Assembly (NCBI GenBank): GCA_022827185.1 | Contig: JAJDTM010000022.1 | Span: 1 to 64,000 of the forward strand | DNA: 64,000 bases | Direction of reading: 5' to 3' | Source of the DNA: Candidatus Poribacteria bacterium | Lineage (GTDB): Bacteria > Poribacteria > WGA-4E > WGA-3G | Shown: piece by piece, positions 1 to 10,064 of the stretch | Layout of the letters: each line of letters opens with the position of its first letter | Numbering within the stretch: position 1 is the first letter of the stretch | Translations under genes and position numbers: made by a program | Notes under the pieces: model-generated | Databases searched by the model: none | What the model saw: only the letters and a program-made list of their open reading frames with translations | What the model was told of the DNA's origin: nothing

Positions 1-239
1 GGATATATTCTGTATATCGCCTATACCGATACGGCGAAGGGCGTTACACAGAGAGCAACCGAAAAAGGGCGGGATCCGTTCAAGGTATGGCGGAACGGTA
101 TTAGCAAACGAGATCGTCAAGAACACTCTCGTCAAGCACGCTAAGTATGGGCTTACACGTCTATCAGGTATCAATGCAAAAGGCTTGTTTGCTCTCTATA
201 GTCTTGGCGGGAAACGATTAACAACGGGCGCGAAGCGAA

Positions 240-330
240 ATAGTTTTAAGGTGCTCACACGACTCAACTTTAACTATAGGAGTGGGCATTCCTCCCCAAC
301 CTAAAGGATGGGGTCTCCTGCCCGAAGATT
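240..330 (+). mobile_element. Putative IS200/IS605 (tnpB-type) right-end remnant with terminal hairpin
   Basis: aggagtGGGCATTCCTCCCCAacctaaaggaTGGGGTCTCCTGCCCg hairpin resembles tnpB-element right ends; no intact tnpB ORF in the 300 bp upstream. Confidence 0.45.
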
Positions 331-331
331 G

Positions 332-790
332 ATGAAAACAGAAAAAAATACATTAGAGATGTTAAAAGCCGCGGCTGCCGCAGCGATGAGTCGCCGGGCA
401 GAAGACGGTGTTATCCTTGATCTGCGCGAACTCGATGGATTCACGGACTTCTTTGCGATCTTCAGCGGGAACTCTGATATCCAAGTAGAAGGTATTTCGC
501 AAGCCGTTCTTGAGGAACTTGAAACCAACTGGGAACAGAAACCTTGGCATCAGGAAGGCACACGTAGAGCAGATTGGATTTTATTAGACTATGTTGACTT
601 TGTCGTACACGTTTTTCTTTCCGAAAGACGTGCCTACTACAACCTCGAACGCTTGTGGGCTGAAGCGGAACGTATTGAATTGCCGGCATTAACAATGCCT
701 ACACATCTGGAAACATTAGAAGCAGAGGAAGTGGATCCAGATGGCGTGTTAGTCTTCGGAGACCAAGAAGAAAGCACATCAGAAACATAG
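332..790 (+). CDS. rsfS: Ribosomal silencing factor RsfS/Iojap family
   Basis: ORF 308..790; internal start MKTEKNTLEML likely; motifs DGFTDFFAIFSGNSDIQVEGI, WILLDYVDFVVHVF. Confidence 0.9.
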   Translation: MKTEKNTLEMLKAAAAAAMSRRAEDGVILDLRELDGFTDFFAIFSGNSDIQVEGISQAVLEELETNWEQKPWHQEGTRRADWILLDYVDFVVHVFLSERRAYYNLERLWAEAERIELPALTMPTHLETLEAEEVDPDGVLVFGDQEESTSET

Positions 791-835
791 TTTCGTTTTG
801 GGAAGACAGACAGGTTTCCATGAAGTTTAAGAAAA

Positions 836-920
836 TAATTCGGTAATTCTATATTCTCCCCAGGCCCGGTAGGTTCGGTTTCCTAACCGAACCGGACAGT
901 CCCAGGAAATTACCGAATTA
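836..920. repeat. Nested palindromic element with 13-bp perfect terminal inverted repeats (TAATTCGGTAATT/AATTACCGAATTA) and inner GGTTCGGTT...AACCGAACC palindrome
   Basis: Direct reading; ends are TA dinucleotides; core shared with 58829-58905. Confidence 0.8.
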
Positions 921-999
921 AAAAATTAATCTTCATCAAAACCTGTTCTGAAAATCTGGGAAAGAGAACTGGGAGGCTGTTAAACTTCGGGTCGGTAGG

Positions 1000-1734
1000 T
1001 CAATCAACAGCTACAAGCAGGACCGTAACGTTATCGGTACCGCCATAATCAAGTGCCTTGTTCACGAGATCTTCACATGCCGCTTCAATATCAGAGGCAC
1101 CCAAGATAATGTCAGCAATCTCACGGTCGTCAATAATTAAGTCGTGTAAACCATCTGTACAGGCAAGCACAATATCCCCGGGGACGAGCGGGTAAGCATC
1201 AGCATTGACAGCAACCGTTGACTTCAAACCGATAGCCTGCGTAATAATGTTCCGTTTTTCATGAACCCGTCCCTCTTCTGGAGTGATTTCACCCTTTTCG
1301 ACCATCTTTTGAACGAAGGAGTCGTCTGTCGTTATCTGTGTGAGGGCTTCATCACGTAAAACGTAGAGCCTACTATCTCCGACATGAACATAAGCGAGGT
1401 AACTGAAGGTAACAAAACCCGCGATGAGGGTTGTCCCCATGCCGCGACCTTTGCCTTGACTCTCGGCGGAAGTGTAGATACGCTGATTCGCTTCCTCCGC
1501 AAGCTCGCTTAGAACACCGAGCCGTTTCATGGGACCCAAATCGCTCTGTGGAGATGCTTGGGTTTCCGCCCACTCCTGAATAACTTCAAGAGCAATACGA
1601 CTCGCGATGTCGCCGCGTTCGTGTCCACTCATACCATCGGCGATAGCAAACAGTTGAAGCTGTCTATCAAAATAGTATAAGTCTTCGTTCCTATCGCGAA
1701 GCTTACCTGTATCTGTTTTCACTGCAAATTGCAT
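1000..1734 (-). CDS. PP2C-family serine/threonine protein phosphatase
   Basis: VKTDTGKLRDRNEDLYYFD, AIADGMSGHERGDIAS, VHVGDSRLYVLRD, ACTDGLHDLI, GGTDNVTVLLV. Confidence 0.93.
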   Translation of the reverse strand: MQFAVKTDTGKLRDRNEDLYYFDRQLQLFAIADGMSGHERGDIASRIALEVIQEWAETQASPQSDLGPMKRLGVLSELAEEANQRIYTSAESQGKGRGMGTTLIAGFVTFSYLAYVHVGDSRLYVLRDEALTQITTDDSFVQKMVEKGEITPEEGRVHEKRNIITQAIGLKSTVAVNADAYPLVPGDIVLACTDGLHDLIIDDREIADIILGASDIEAACEDLVNKALDYGGTDNVTVLLVAVD

Positions 1735-2046
1735 TTTTTTGTGTCCGGGTCACCTGTGGTTGAGAATACAAAAAGACATCTTGTGTGCCATATTCAGGTA
1801 AGGTGCCAAATCTATTCAGAGAAACCACCGATCTTTTTTCGGAATGTCAATAAGTAAAACGATGAAGCCAGATTTCGGTTTCAAAATTCGCACGCAGTGG
1901 AATAGGTCGGACTTACAAGAAAAATAAGCGAAAGTATTGAATTAATGTCTCAATATGCCAATTATGCTATAATTCAACCAACACGTCAAATTAATTCATT
2001 ACCGAAGCAGCAACTTTATGTCAAATGAGTCGGATAAAAAGTACAC

Positions 2047-3207
2047 ATGAAAGTACAAAGACTGTCTATCGGGTCAAAACACCATTTTTTTGGGTATTAC
2101 GGTATAAATCCCTGGGATCGTACGTCAAGGTATCATCTGGCATTAGAGACAGATTTTCATACACACCGCCCTTTGCCAGAAGATGTGGCAGCCGTCGGAC
2201 TTGTTGATCGGGACACGCATCAATTTACACCGCATGCGAAGACTTCCGCTTTTAACCTTCAACAGGGCAGTATGATGCATTGGATAGGTAACATCGCAAC
2301 AGATGACAGTGATCGGGTTGATGCGGAATTTACATTTAACGATTGGGAGAATGGGACGCTTGTATCACGTGCCTTAAACCCTACTACAAGCGCAGTACGC
2401 ACTATACAAGGTGCAATTGCTGCCGTGTCACCAACTGCCCCGTACGCAATCGGTTTGAATTATGGACGGATGGCACACTGTCGCGCTGTTGTTGGGTACG
2501 CCACCGACAGCAAATCCGACAACGTTGAAGCACAACCGGAGGGAGACGGTTTATATCAACTCAACCTCCAAGATGGAAGTTCTAAACTGGTACTCTCTAT
2601 CGCTGATGTTATCCGAGCAAGCGCGGACGAACGCGTGGTAGCAAAACGGACCTGGTTCAATCATGTTTTGTTTAACACGGACGGCACGCGACTCCTATTT
2701 TTTTGCCGCGTTCGTCAGGAAACTGGATTTTACACCTCACTTTGGACAGTGAACCCTGACGGCTCCGATTTGGAAATGCAAATTCCGTTCGGTTACCGCG
2801 TGTCACATTTCGATTGGCGGACACCGACACAGATTCTGGTATCTTCAGACATCCTCGGTGAGATGGGATTTGTTGAATTTACGGATGGCGCGCGCGACTT
2901 TACGCCGATCGGGCGCGGAGTCCTACCAAACGATGGACACGCCTCATTTTCACCTGACCGGCAGTGGCTGCTGTGCGACACATACCCGCGAGGGCCCGAA
3001 CGACTCGCACAATTGATGGTTTACAATATCGCCGAAAATCGAAAGATCGTCTTAGGCGAATTCCATCACGAAGAACAGTTTACCGGAGATATCCGATGCG
3101 ATTTACATCCGCGCTGGGCTCCAGACGGAAAAACAATTACCTTCGATTCCGTTCATGAAGGATCCCGGCAGATATATCTTGTGGATTTACCGTCATCGAT
3201 GAATTAA
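2047..3207 (+). CDS. Oligogalacturonate lyase-like / TolB-like beta-propeller protein
   Basis: GYYGINPWDRTSRYHLALETDF, repeated SPDRQWL/WAPDGKTITFDS blades. Confidence 0.65.
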   Translation: MKVQRLSIGSKHHFFGYYGINPWDRTSRYHLALETDFHTHRPLPEDVAAVGLVDRDTHQFTPHAKTSAFNLQQGSMMHWIGNIATDDSDRVDAEFTFNDWENGTLVSRALNPTTSAVRTIQGAIAAVSPTAPYAIGLNYGRMAHCRAVVGYATDSKSDNVEAQPEGDGLYQLNLQDGSSKLVLSIADVIRASADERVVAKRTWFNHVLFNTDGTRLLFFCRVRQETGFYTSLWTVNPDGSDLEMQIPFGYRVSHFDWRTPTQILVSSDILGEMGFVEFTDGARDFTPIGRGVLPNDGHASFSPDRQWLLCDTYPRGPERLAQLMVYNIAENRKIVLGEFHHEEQFTGDIRCDLHPRWAPDGKTITFDSVHEGSRQIYLVDLPSSMN

Positions 3208-3238
3208 AGAGCCATTTGAATCTGATGAGAGGTTTCTG

Positions 3239-4270
3239 ATGTTGTTAGAGGATTGTTCTGAAGAAAAAATTGGACGACTGCCGGATATGGTGAGATGCGC
3301 GTTTGCTGATATTAAGGAACGACGGGACGCAATCGTTTTGACAACAGAACCGGCATGGAAGGCGGTCAAGGGCATCGATATCAATTCTCATCAACTTATC
3401 TACGTTACAGGAAATACAGACGCTGCTATGGCTGTAATCGCCGAAGCCTGTGAAGGTGAAGTGGTCTACGGAATCGGCGGTGGACTGACAATTGACACCG
3501 CTAAGTACGTCGCAGCGGCAAATGGATTGTCCCTCATCGCACTCCCAACTATTTTATCAACAGACGCTTTTCTCACCGACGCAACAGGGGTCAGAGAAAA
3601 CGGATGTGTCCGGTACCTCCCTACAAAAACACCTGACACCGTTATCGTAGATATGGATATGCTATGCAAGGCACCCGCTGCAATGCGTGCAAGTGGTGCC
3701 GCAGATGTGTTGTCAATCGCAACAGCACTCCGGGACTGGCAAGAAGCGGAGAAGATGGGGGCAAACCCACCCGATCAGCGGCTTATGCCCCAAACAATTA
3801 ACATAGCAGAAACGCTCCTCCAAACGCTTCTCGAAAATGCTCGAGAAATCGGCAGCGGCACCCCTGATGGATTGAAACTGCTATTCGATCTCCTGTGTAT
3901 GGAGGTGCAGCTTTGCAATCTATGCGGGCATAGTCGCGTTGAAGAAGGCAGCGAACACTATTTTACCTATGCTATTGAGAACTATTTAACGTCTACAAGC
4001 GGTAGAAATGTTTTACACGGTGAACTGGTAGGACTCGGTATCTTGCTGATGGCTGCGCTGCAATCGCAACCGTGGATGCAGTATCGTCATGCACTGGAGT
4101 GTTTACAGATTAACTACCGTCCACCGGCTGTTGCTCCTGAAGCAATTGTCGAAACCCTTACTAACTTATCAGAATACGTCGCGCAACATAACCTCCCTTA
4201 TACCGTCGCGACGACGTTACAAATTACGCCTGATATAGCCGAACGAACGATACAAACGGTATTCGATTAA
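3239..4270 (+). CDS. Iron-containing alcohol dehydrogenase / glycerol-1-phosphate dehydrogenase-like
   Basis: GIGGGLTIDTAKYVAAANGLSLIALPTILSTDAFLTDATGVRENG. Confidence 0.75.
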   Translation: MLLEDCSEEKIGRLPDMVRCAFADIKERRDAIVLTTEPAWKAVKGIDINSHQLIYVTGNTDAAMAVIAEACEGEVVYGIGGGLTIDTAKYVAAANGLSLIALPTILSTDAFLTDATGVRENGCVRYLPTKTPDTVIVDMDMLCKAPAAMRASGAADVLSIATALRDWQEAEKMGANPPDQRLMPQTINIAETLLQTLLENAREIGSGTPDGLKLLFDLLCMEVQLCNLCGHSRVEEGSEHYFTYAIENYLTSTSGRNVLHGELVGLGILLMAALQSQPWMQYRHALECLQINYRPPAVAPEAIVETLTNLSEYVAQHNLPYTVATTLQITPDIAERTIQTVFD

Positions 4271-4281
4271 GCCTGAGGATT

Positions 4282-5355
4282 ATGGAACAGAAAAATAGAC
4301 AAACACAATCAGATAAGCAAATCTCGGAACTACACGAGCAAGCACTCGTGATCGATTCGCACAACGATGCCATCGTCGCGCATATTCGTCGAGGCAACGT
4401 GAGTCTTGCTGACGAAAGTGTCCGAAATCCAATGGAACCCACCGGTACTATCGCTTATCTCCGTGGTCCCGTACCGCCGGCAGAAGAAGCTATCGGTATC
4501 CAACTCAACATCCCGAAAATGCGGCAAGGTGGTATTGATGCTGCTTTCTTCGCTGTTGACGTGACGCGCGCCTGGAAAAATCATCTCGCCTACGCCTTAG
4601 ATGCGTTCGGTTGGTTCAACGCAGAAGTGACAGCAAACGCTGACGACATTTGCATCGCTCGGAACGCGAATGATATTCGCGAAGCGAAGGCAGCCGGCAA
4701 ACTTGCCGCAATTCTTGTCATCGAAAACAGCGAGGCAGTTGAACGGAGCCTAAATATACTACGTTCACTCTATCTGATGGGTGTCCGTTCAATCGGCTTA
4801 ACCCATAACCTGAATACATGGGCATCAACGGGAAATGATGAAGAGGATATGGGGGGTGGCTTGACCCGATTTGGTATGGCATTAGTCACAGAGATGAACC
4901 GCTTAGGCATGCTCGTCGATGTTTCGCATATCAGTGAACGTGGATTTTGGGATGTTCTCGAAATCTCGGAACACCCTGTCATCGCATCACATAGCAATTG
5001 CAAGACATTGTGCCGTCATTCACGGAACCTGAGCAACGAACAACTGAAAGCCTTAGCGGCTAATGGCGGTGTTGTGGGGATCACCTTCGTTCCGGGGTTT
5101 ATCACGATAGACGGATGGCAGAAAATGCCACCCCTGGCGCAATTACTTAACCACATCGCCTACGCAATCGACATCGCAGGCATCGACCATGTCGGCATCG
5201 GTTCGGACTTTGACGGCGGCGGAGATTTACTCAAGGATGCCAGTGAGTTCATCAAAATCGCAGAAGGGTTAAGCGAACGCGGCTATTCCGATGACGATAT
5301 AAGAAAGGTACTCGGCGAAAACCATCTGCGCGTCTTTGAGGCGGCGTGTGGGTAA
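4282..5355 (+). CDS. Membrane dipeptidase (peptidase M19)
   Basis: VIDSHNDAI, SIGLTHNLNTWASTG, VDVSHISERGFWDVLEIS.PVIASHSNCK, VGIGSDFDGG. Confidence 0.9.
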   Translation: MEQKNRQTQSDKQISELHEQALVIDSHNDAIVAHIRRGNVSLADESVRNPMEPTGTIAYLRGPVPPAEEAIGIQLNIPKMRQGGIDAAFFAVDVTRAWKNHLAYALDAFGWFNAEVTANADDICIARNANDIREAKAAGKLAAILVIENSEAVERSLNILRSLYLMGVRSIGLTHNLNTWASTGNDEEDMGGGLTRFGMALVTEMNRLGMLVDVSHISERGFWDVLEISEHPVIASHSNCKTLCRHSRNLSNEQLKALAANGGVVGITFVPGFITIDGWQKMPPLAQLLNHIAYAIDIAGIDHVGIGSDFDGGGDLLKDASEFIKIAEGLSERGYSDDDIRKVLGENHLRVFEAACG

Positions 5356-5368
5356 GGAGAGAATTAAT

Positions 5369-5767
5369 ATGAGAAGGACGTACATTGCAGTGGATATTGA
5401 AGTTCCAGTGGCAACGATCTATTCCTACGTGAAGAACTCGGTAATAAATCCGAAGTTTCTCACTGCCTACAAGGAACTTCATCAAGGAAGAAGAGAATAC
5501 TCCGGACGAATTGTGAAGGAGTCTGAGAACCGTCAACTTGTTATCGATACGTTAGCAATTGACAGCGTCACGAGTATACGTTTCAAAGGTTGGACGATAA
5601 CTTACGATTTTGAACCAGTGGGTGAAACAAAAACCAAGGTTGGTGTCTCGGTAGAATATTCTCTGTTCCTTGCCTTTATGGGGATGTCTACCATGAAATT
5701 GCAGTCAATCAACCAAGGGCTGGAGTGCTTACAGCCTCTACTCGCGCTTGAACACACCCAGAGATGA
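5369..5767 (+). CDS. SRPBCC-family hypothetical protein
   Basis: Internal start MRRTYIAVDIEVPVATIYSYV with upstream GGAGAG; START-like organisation. Confidence 0.5.
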   Translation: MRRTYIAVDIEVPVATIYSYVKNSVINPKFLTAYKELHQGRREYSGRIVKESENRQLVIDTLAIDSVTSIRFKGWTITYDFEPVGETKTKVGVSVEYSLFLAFMGMSTMKLQSINQGLECLQPLLALEHTQR

Positions 5768-5808
5768 ACCTGACGAACTATCGTACTTGACAGCGGAATC
5801 CACCTGAG

Positions 5809-6846
5809 TTAGGTAGTTTTCGCCAGCGTGTGGGAGACCGACTCCCATACCTCGTCTACACCGATCCCTTTCATGCAGATATTGTCCTTGCATTTATCCG
5901 TGAACTGCTTGCAAGGGCTACACGGGACAGGGTGACGGATGGTTTGATGCAATGTGCCAAGCGGTTGAAACCGGATGTGATTACCAGGACCAAACAGAGA
6001 TACAGTGGGTGTCCCTACTGCTGCGGCAATATGCATCGGACCGGTGTCGTTGGTGAGAAATAGATCACACTTTTCAATACAAGCGGCTAACTGCCGAATT
6101 TGAAGGTTACCCGCAAACGGAATAGCACGCGCATTCATGAGATTTGCAACGGTCTGCACGAGCGCCGTCTCTCTTTGTCCTCCAAAAATTAAGACATTGG
6201 CGTTGAAATGTTCTACCAGTTTATCCCCAATGGCAGCGAAACGTTCAGGCATCCATTCGCGCAACTTCCATCCTGCACCAGGAAAAAATCCGACCTTTAA
6301 TTCTCCAGCGTTAACACCTGCGATGTCAAACCGTTGCACCGCGTCTAATCGCTCAGATTCAGAGAGAAAGAGTTCCAATCTCTGATCTTCCGCCGGAATT
6401 CCGGCTGCATGCAACAGATCGAAATAGTGCGCTGTCGCGTGTTGGTTACCCCGCTCAGGGACGCGGACGCTACAGAATCTACCTTTACCGATACGTTCAG
6501 CGGCACCGCTGAAATACATTAGCATCTCAGTCCGAAACTTCCGCTGAAGATCAATAGTCAGTGTAAATTTTCGCGCACGCAGAATACGGATCACCCGCAG
6601 CATCTCGCCAGTATCCTTATCTTTAGCGAGCCGATCAAACGTAATTATTTCATTGAGATGCGGATTCTCACGGAGAATCTCTGCCGACTGTTTTGCTACA
6701 AGCATAGCAATATACGCATCTGGGAAACGCGCACGGACGGCTCGGATCGCCGGTGTTGTAAGCACAATATCGCCAAGGGAACTGAGTCGAATCAGCAGTA
6801 TTCTTTCGGAAGCCATTGTCTTATACGCATTGTGAACAGCAAGCAC
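5809..6846 (-). CDS. Glycosyltransferase family 9 (heptosyltransferase)
   Basis: ILLIRLSSLGDIVLTTPAIRAVRARFPDA, FLTNDTGPMHIAAAVGTPTVSLFGP. Confidence 0.92.
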   Translation of the reverse strand: MLAVHNAYKTMASERILLIRLSSLGDIVLTTPAIRAVRARFPDAYIAMLVAKQSAEILRENPHLNEIITFDRLAKDKDTGEMLRVIRILRARKFTLTIDLQRKFRTEMLMYFSGAAERIGKGRFCSVRVPERGNQHATAHYFDLLHAAGIPAEDQRLELFLSESERLDAVQRFDIAGVNAGELKVGFFPGAGWKLREWMPERFAAIGDKLVEHFNANVLIFGGQRETALVQTVANLMNARAIPFAGNLQIRQLAACIEKCDLFLTNDTGPMHIAAAVGTPTVSLFGPGNHIRFQPLGTLHQTIRHPVPCSPCKQFTDKCKDNICMKGIGVDEVWESVSHTLAKTT

Positions 6847-6872
6847 TCTTACAATTTTCCATCAAATAAAAT

Positions 6873-8030
6873 TTAACCGATCACTTGCTTTTCGAGGTTA
6901 TCCAGTGCGTCTTCAACCAGTGCATCTATATCCAGACCCGATTCTGCATTATCTAATTCAGTAAGCGACGCACCGGTGGCAGGATGTTTCGGTACAAAAA
7001 GTGAGCAGCAGTCTTGATGCGGACGTGTAGATACATCAAAGGTCCCTATCCGTTGCGCTTTTGCAATAATTTCAGCCTTATCCTCGCCGATAAGTGGGCG
7101 CAGGATCGGGATTTCGGCGATCGATTCAATCGTTCGCAGGTTCGTCAACGTCTGTGAAGCGACCTGTGCGAGACTCTCTCCAGTAACAAGTGCCTCTGCA
7201 TCCACCATCGCGGCGACGCGTTCCGCGATTCGGGTCATCATCCGCCGATACAACAAAACCCGGAATGGCGCCGGTGTTGAAGCGACAATGGTTTGCTGGA
7301 GATCCGCAAATGGAACGAGATAGATTGTGCTCCGGTAATTTGATACCGCCAAGATCTGAGCAATTTCAATCACCTTCTCCAAAGAAGCCTTATCTGTGTA
7401 AGGATAACTATAAAAGTGAATAAAAACGGCTTTCGCGCCACGCTTAATCATTTGCCATGCAGCAACGGGGGAATCAATCCCACCGGATAACATGACGAGC
7501 ACCTTACCACTCACGCCGACGGGTAAACCACCGATGCCTTGATTTTTTTCTGTAGAAATATAGGCTGCTTTCTGTGTTATTTTAATCCAACAAACCACGT
7601 CGGGATTATGCATATCCGCACGGACACCCGTCGCCTTGACGAGATACCCGCCGACCTCCGCACTAACCTCTGGTGAGGTTAATGGAAAGGTTTTGTCCGA
7701 TCGCCTTGTCTCGACTTTAAACGACTCGCAAGAGACATTTTGGATTTGTCGCAGTGCTGCACCTTTAATAGCTGCGATGTCGGTTTTGGTACAGCATGAG
7801 AGTTCAAAATGGGCGATACCCATAACTTGACGTAGCCGTTCCTTAATTTCAGATATATTGGCATGTTCACCAAGATGCACCAGAATCCGATCGTGAAGTC
7901 GTTCTACTTCAGCATACCCGGTACCGCGCAAGGCGAGTTTGATATTGTTCGCAAGCCGTTTTTCAAAAAATACTCTATTCTTCCCTTTAAGCCCAACTTC
8001 GGCATAATGGATACTAAACAATTCTTCCAT
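6873..8030 (-). CDS. thiI: tRNA 4-thiouridine synthase ThiI (no rhodanese domain)
   Basis: IHYAEVGLKGKNRVFFEKRL, VLVMLSGGIDSPVAAWQMIKRGAKAVFIHFYSYPYT, TGESLAQVASQTLTNL. Confidence 0.93.
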   Translation of the reverse strand: MEELFSIHYAEVGLKGKNRVFFEKRLANNIKLALRGTGYAEVERLHDRILVHLGEHANISEIKERLRQVMGIAHFELSCCTKTDIAAIKGAALRQIQNVSCESFKVETRRSDKTFPLTSPEVSAEVGGYLVKATGVRADMHNPDVVCWIKITQKAAYISTEKNQGIGGLPVGVSGKVLVMLSGGIDSPVAAWQMIKRGAKAVFIHFYSYPYTDKASLEKVIEIAQILAVSNYRSTIYLVPFADLQQTIVASTPAPFRVLLYRRMMTRIAERVAAMVDAEALVTGESLAQVASQTLTNLRTIESIAEIPILRPLIGEDKAEIIAKAQRIGTFDVSTRPHQDCCSLFVPKHPATGASLTELDNAESGLDIDALVEDALDNLEKQVIG

Positions 8031-8070
8031 GATTTCTCTCGTACTACAAATAATTTTCCAGAATTAACGT

Positions 8071-8165
8071 TAGGACTTACGCACTATCTCTTAAAGTCCC
8101 CCTGATAAGAGGCGGGGAATGCCATGCGGCATTCATACCGTTGATTCTTTAGGGGGTTTAAAATA
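8071..8165 (+). repeat. Element family A, long-core subtype; right end unclear
   Basis: TAGGACTTACGCACT...AAGTCCCCCTGATAAG..GGCGGGGAATGCCATGCGGCATTCATACCGTTGATTCTTTAGGGGGTTTAAA. Confidence 0.8.
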
Positions 8166-8188
8166 ATGTTGGCAAGGAGATATATTGC

Positions 8189-8905
8189 TTACAGAGCACG
8201 GACAGCATCGGTCAAATTAAAATGGAGTTTCGCGACGTTTCCTAATGCCTTACTCCCGTGCAGCGCCACAAATTCTCTACCGGCTTCAATAACCTGATAC
8301 GCACCCCGCGGTAAGCGAATCTCATATTTTTCCGACAATGTATCCATCCCTGTCAAAAAAGCATCGCGAGCGATAATAGAGGCTGCAGCGACTGCGATAT
8401 CGCGTTCCGCCTTTGTTACCTGTCTGATTTCTATCCCAAGCCTCACAGGCACAGCGCGCACACTGTCACGCTGTAAATGGGGTCCGTTATTCGCGCGTTG
8501 GGCGAATTGTCCGGTGATAAGGTCATCTTTAGCAAATTTGTCAACAAGGGCATGTTTCGCACCGACGCTGTCCGCCAATGTCCGAATAGCCTCAGCATGA
8601 AGCGACGCGAGTAGATGGTTTAGGTTTTGTCCCCGCCTGCGGAGAGTGGCGTAAAGGGAATTATATTCAGCAGGCATCCTTTCCACAATAACGACATGCT
8701 GCGCATTATGACAACGGATTAATTCCGAAAGGTTTCGGATACGGCGTGTTGACAAGGTCTTTCCATCAGTAATGCCTAAATCTGAGAAGGTTTCTCGGGA
8801 TTCAGCATCCACGTAAACAGCCGCGACAACGAGTGGTCCGAAGTAATCACCTTTACCTGCCTCGTCTGTGCCGATCCATGTGTTCCAATTGTGTATTGCG
8901 TTCAT
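8189..8905 (-). CDS. rnhC: Ribonuclease HIII-like
   Basis: WIGTDEAGKGDYFGPLVVAAVYVD, ITDGKTLSTRRI, HALVDKFAKDD, AAASIIARDAFL. Confidence 0.85.
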   Translation of the reverse strand: MNAIHNWNTWIGTDEAGKGDYFGPLVVAAVYVDAESRETFSDLGITDGKTLSTRRIRNLSELIRCHNAQHVVIVERMPAEYNSLYATLRRRGQNLNHLLASLHAEAIRTLADSVGAKHALVDKFAKDDLITGQFAQRANNGPHLQRDSVRAVPVRLGIEIRQVTKAERDIAVAAASIIARDAFLTGMDTLSEKYEIRLPRGAYQVIEAGREFVALHGSKALGNVAKLHFNLTDAVRAL

Positions 8906-8936
8906 TGAATGATTTCAATCCGTTGTAGCTTTGGGT

Positions 8937-9506
8937 TTATGTTGAATTCCGAAGTGCCGCGAATTCGGTAACCTGTTTACCGACGGCTTCGACACGTGCA
9001 GCCAATTCAGGATCGTGCAAATTACCCTCAGCATCAAATGCCTGAGATGAGTTCGGGATAGATGCGTCTTTCGGGACGACCCAAGCGTGGAGTGCTGTGC
9101 CAACCGTGCGCAACATAGAAAGCGCATTTGCCGCACCCATCCGTCCACCGGAGACACCAATAAGCCCGATGACCTTGTTCTCAAATTCATCAAAGCCCAT
9201 CAGATCAAGAGCACTTTTAAGGACACCGCTGAAGCTGCCATGGTATTCAGGGGAACCGAGAAGTATACCGTGCGCACGTTTCACCTTTTCCCGGAGTTTG
9301 AACACGCCAGGCGGATAGTCACTTTCGTTAGCGACAGAACCTTGAAAAACGAGTTCATACTCGCCAAGCTCAAGCAATTCGACCTCGGCACCTGCCTCTT
9401 TCGCGGCAGCAAGCGCAATTTGGAGTGCCGCGTGCGTTGAACTGCCTTTCCGTAGGCTTCCACAGATAGCGACAACATAGACAGGTTGGTTATTGGTACG
9501 CTCCAT
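8937..9506 (-). CDS. NADPH-dependent FMN reductase
   Basis: ORF 8937..9632 with probable internal start MERTNNQPVYVVAICGSLRKGSSTHAAL; LGSPEYHGSFSGVLKSALD. Confidence 0.88.
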   Translation of the reverse strand: MERTNNQPVYVVAICGSLRKGSSTHAALQIALAAAKEAGAEVELLELGEYELVFQGSVANESDYPPGVFKLREKVKRAHGILLGSPEYHGSFSGVLKSALDLMGFDEFENKVIGLIGVSGGRMGAANALSMLRTVGTALHAWVVPKDASIPNSSQAFDAEGNLHDPELAARVEAVGKQVTEFAALRNST

Positions 9507-9805
9507 TTTTAGTATCCCTTTCAGTAAGTTCCCTAAACATACGCAACCGTAGCAAAAAATGAGACAGTGCGGATCCATCGTGATGCTTCCTGAACCGCAT
9601 CTTAGCATAACACAGCAACAAAGGCATGTCAAAAGGTTTTTTTACCACAAGGAACATCAGCAGCAGTCGTGCAAACGTTATATTCGGTGAAATTATACCA
9701 CATCTTGCCGAGCCGATGCCAAACTAACTTCACCTTCAGTCGTGCGAAGCGACCTTGCACGCAAAATCGAAACGATCAGAAAACTAACTCGTTTTATATA
9801 GGTGA

Positions 9806-9842
9806 AGATTTTTTCTTGACAATATTTAGAAGTTTCTTTTAT
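9806..9842 (+). promoter_or_regulatory. Sigma70-like promoter for LamG gene 1
   Basis: TTGACA-18 bp-TATAAT in ttttttcttgacaatatttagaagtttcttttataatac; paralogous promoter conserved at about 11005-11040. Confidence 0.7.
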
Positions 9843-9936
9843 AATACTTTTGTAAGTTAAAACGCGAGTCGTTCATCGAATGGATGGGTTGAAAGCCTTC
9901 TCTAATGTGAGCCGCTCGCATCGTACGTTAATTTGT

Positions 9937-10036
9937 TAGGATTTACGCATTTGTTCTCAAAGTCCCCCTGATAAGGCGGATTTAGGGGTTTAAAAATCAA
10001 AATCTACCGCTATATGCTAAATTTGCGCAAGTCCTA
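9937..10036 (+). repeat. Element family A, short-core, both TIRs present; lies in the 5' leader of LamG gene 1
   Basis: TAGGATTTACGCA...CCCCCTGATAAGGCGGATTTAGGGG...TGCGCAAGTCCTA; absent from the paralogous leader of LamG gene 2. Confidence 0.85.
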
Positions 10037-10064
10037 TTTGTTTTAGACATGAGGAGGTTTACTC

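Noticed and set aside
9845-9936. LamG leader considered as a c-di-GMP-I (GEMM) riboswitch
   Set aside because: Lacks the conserved GEMM core (e.g. GACGCAAAG-type segment); left as an unassigned structured leader.
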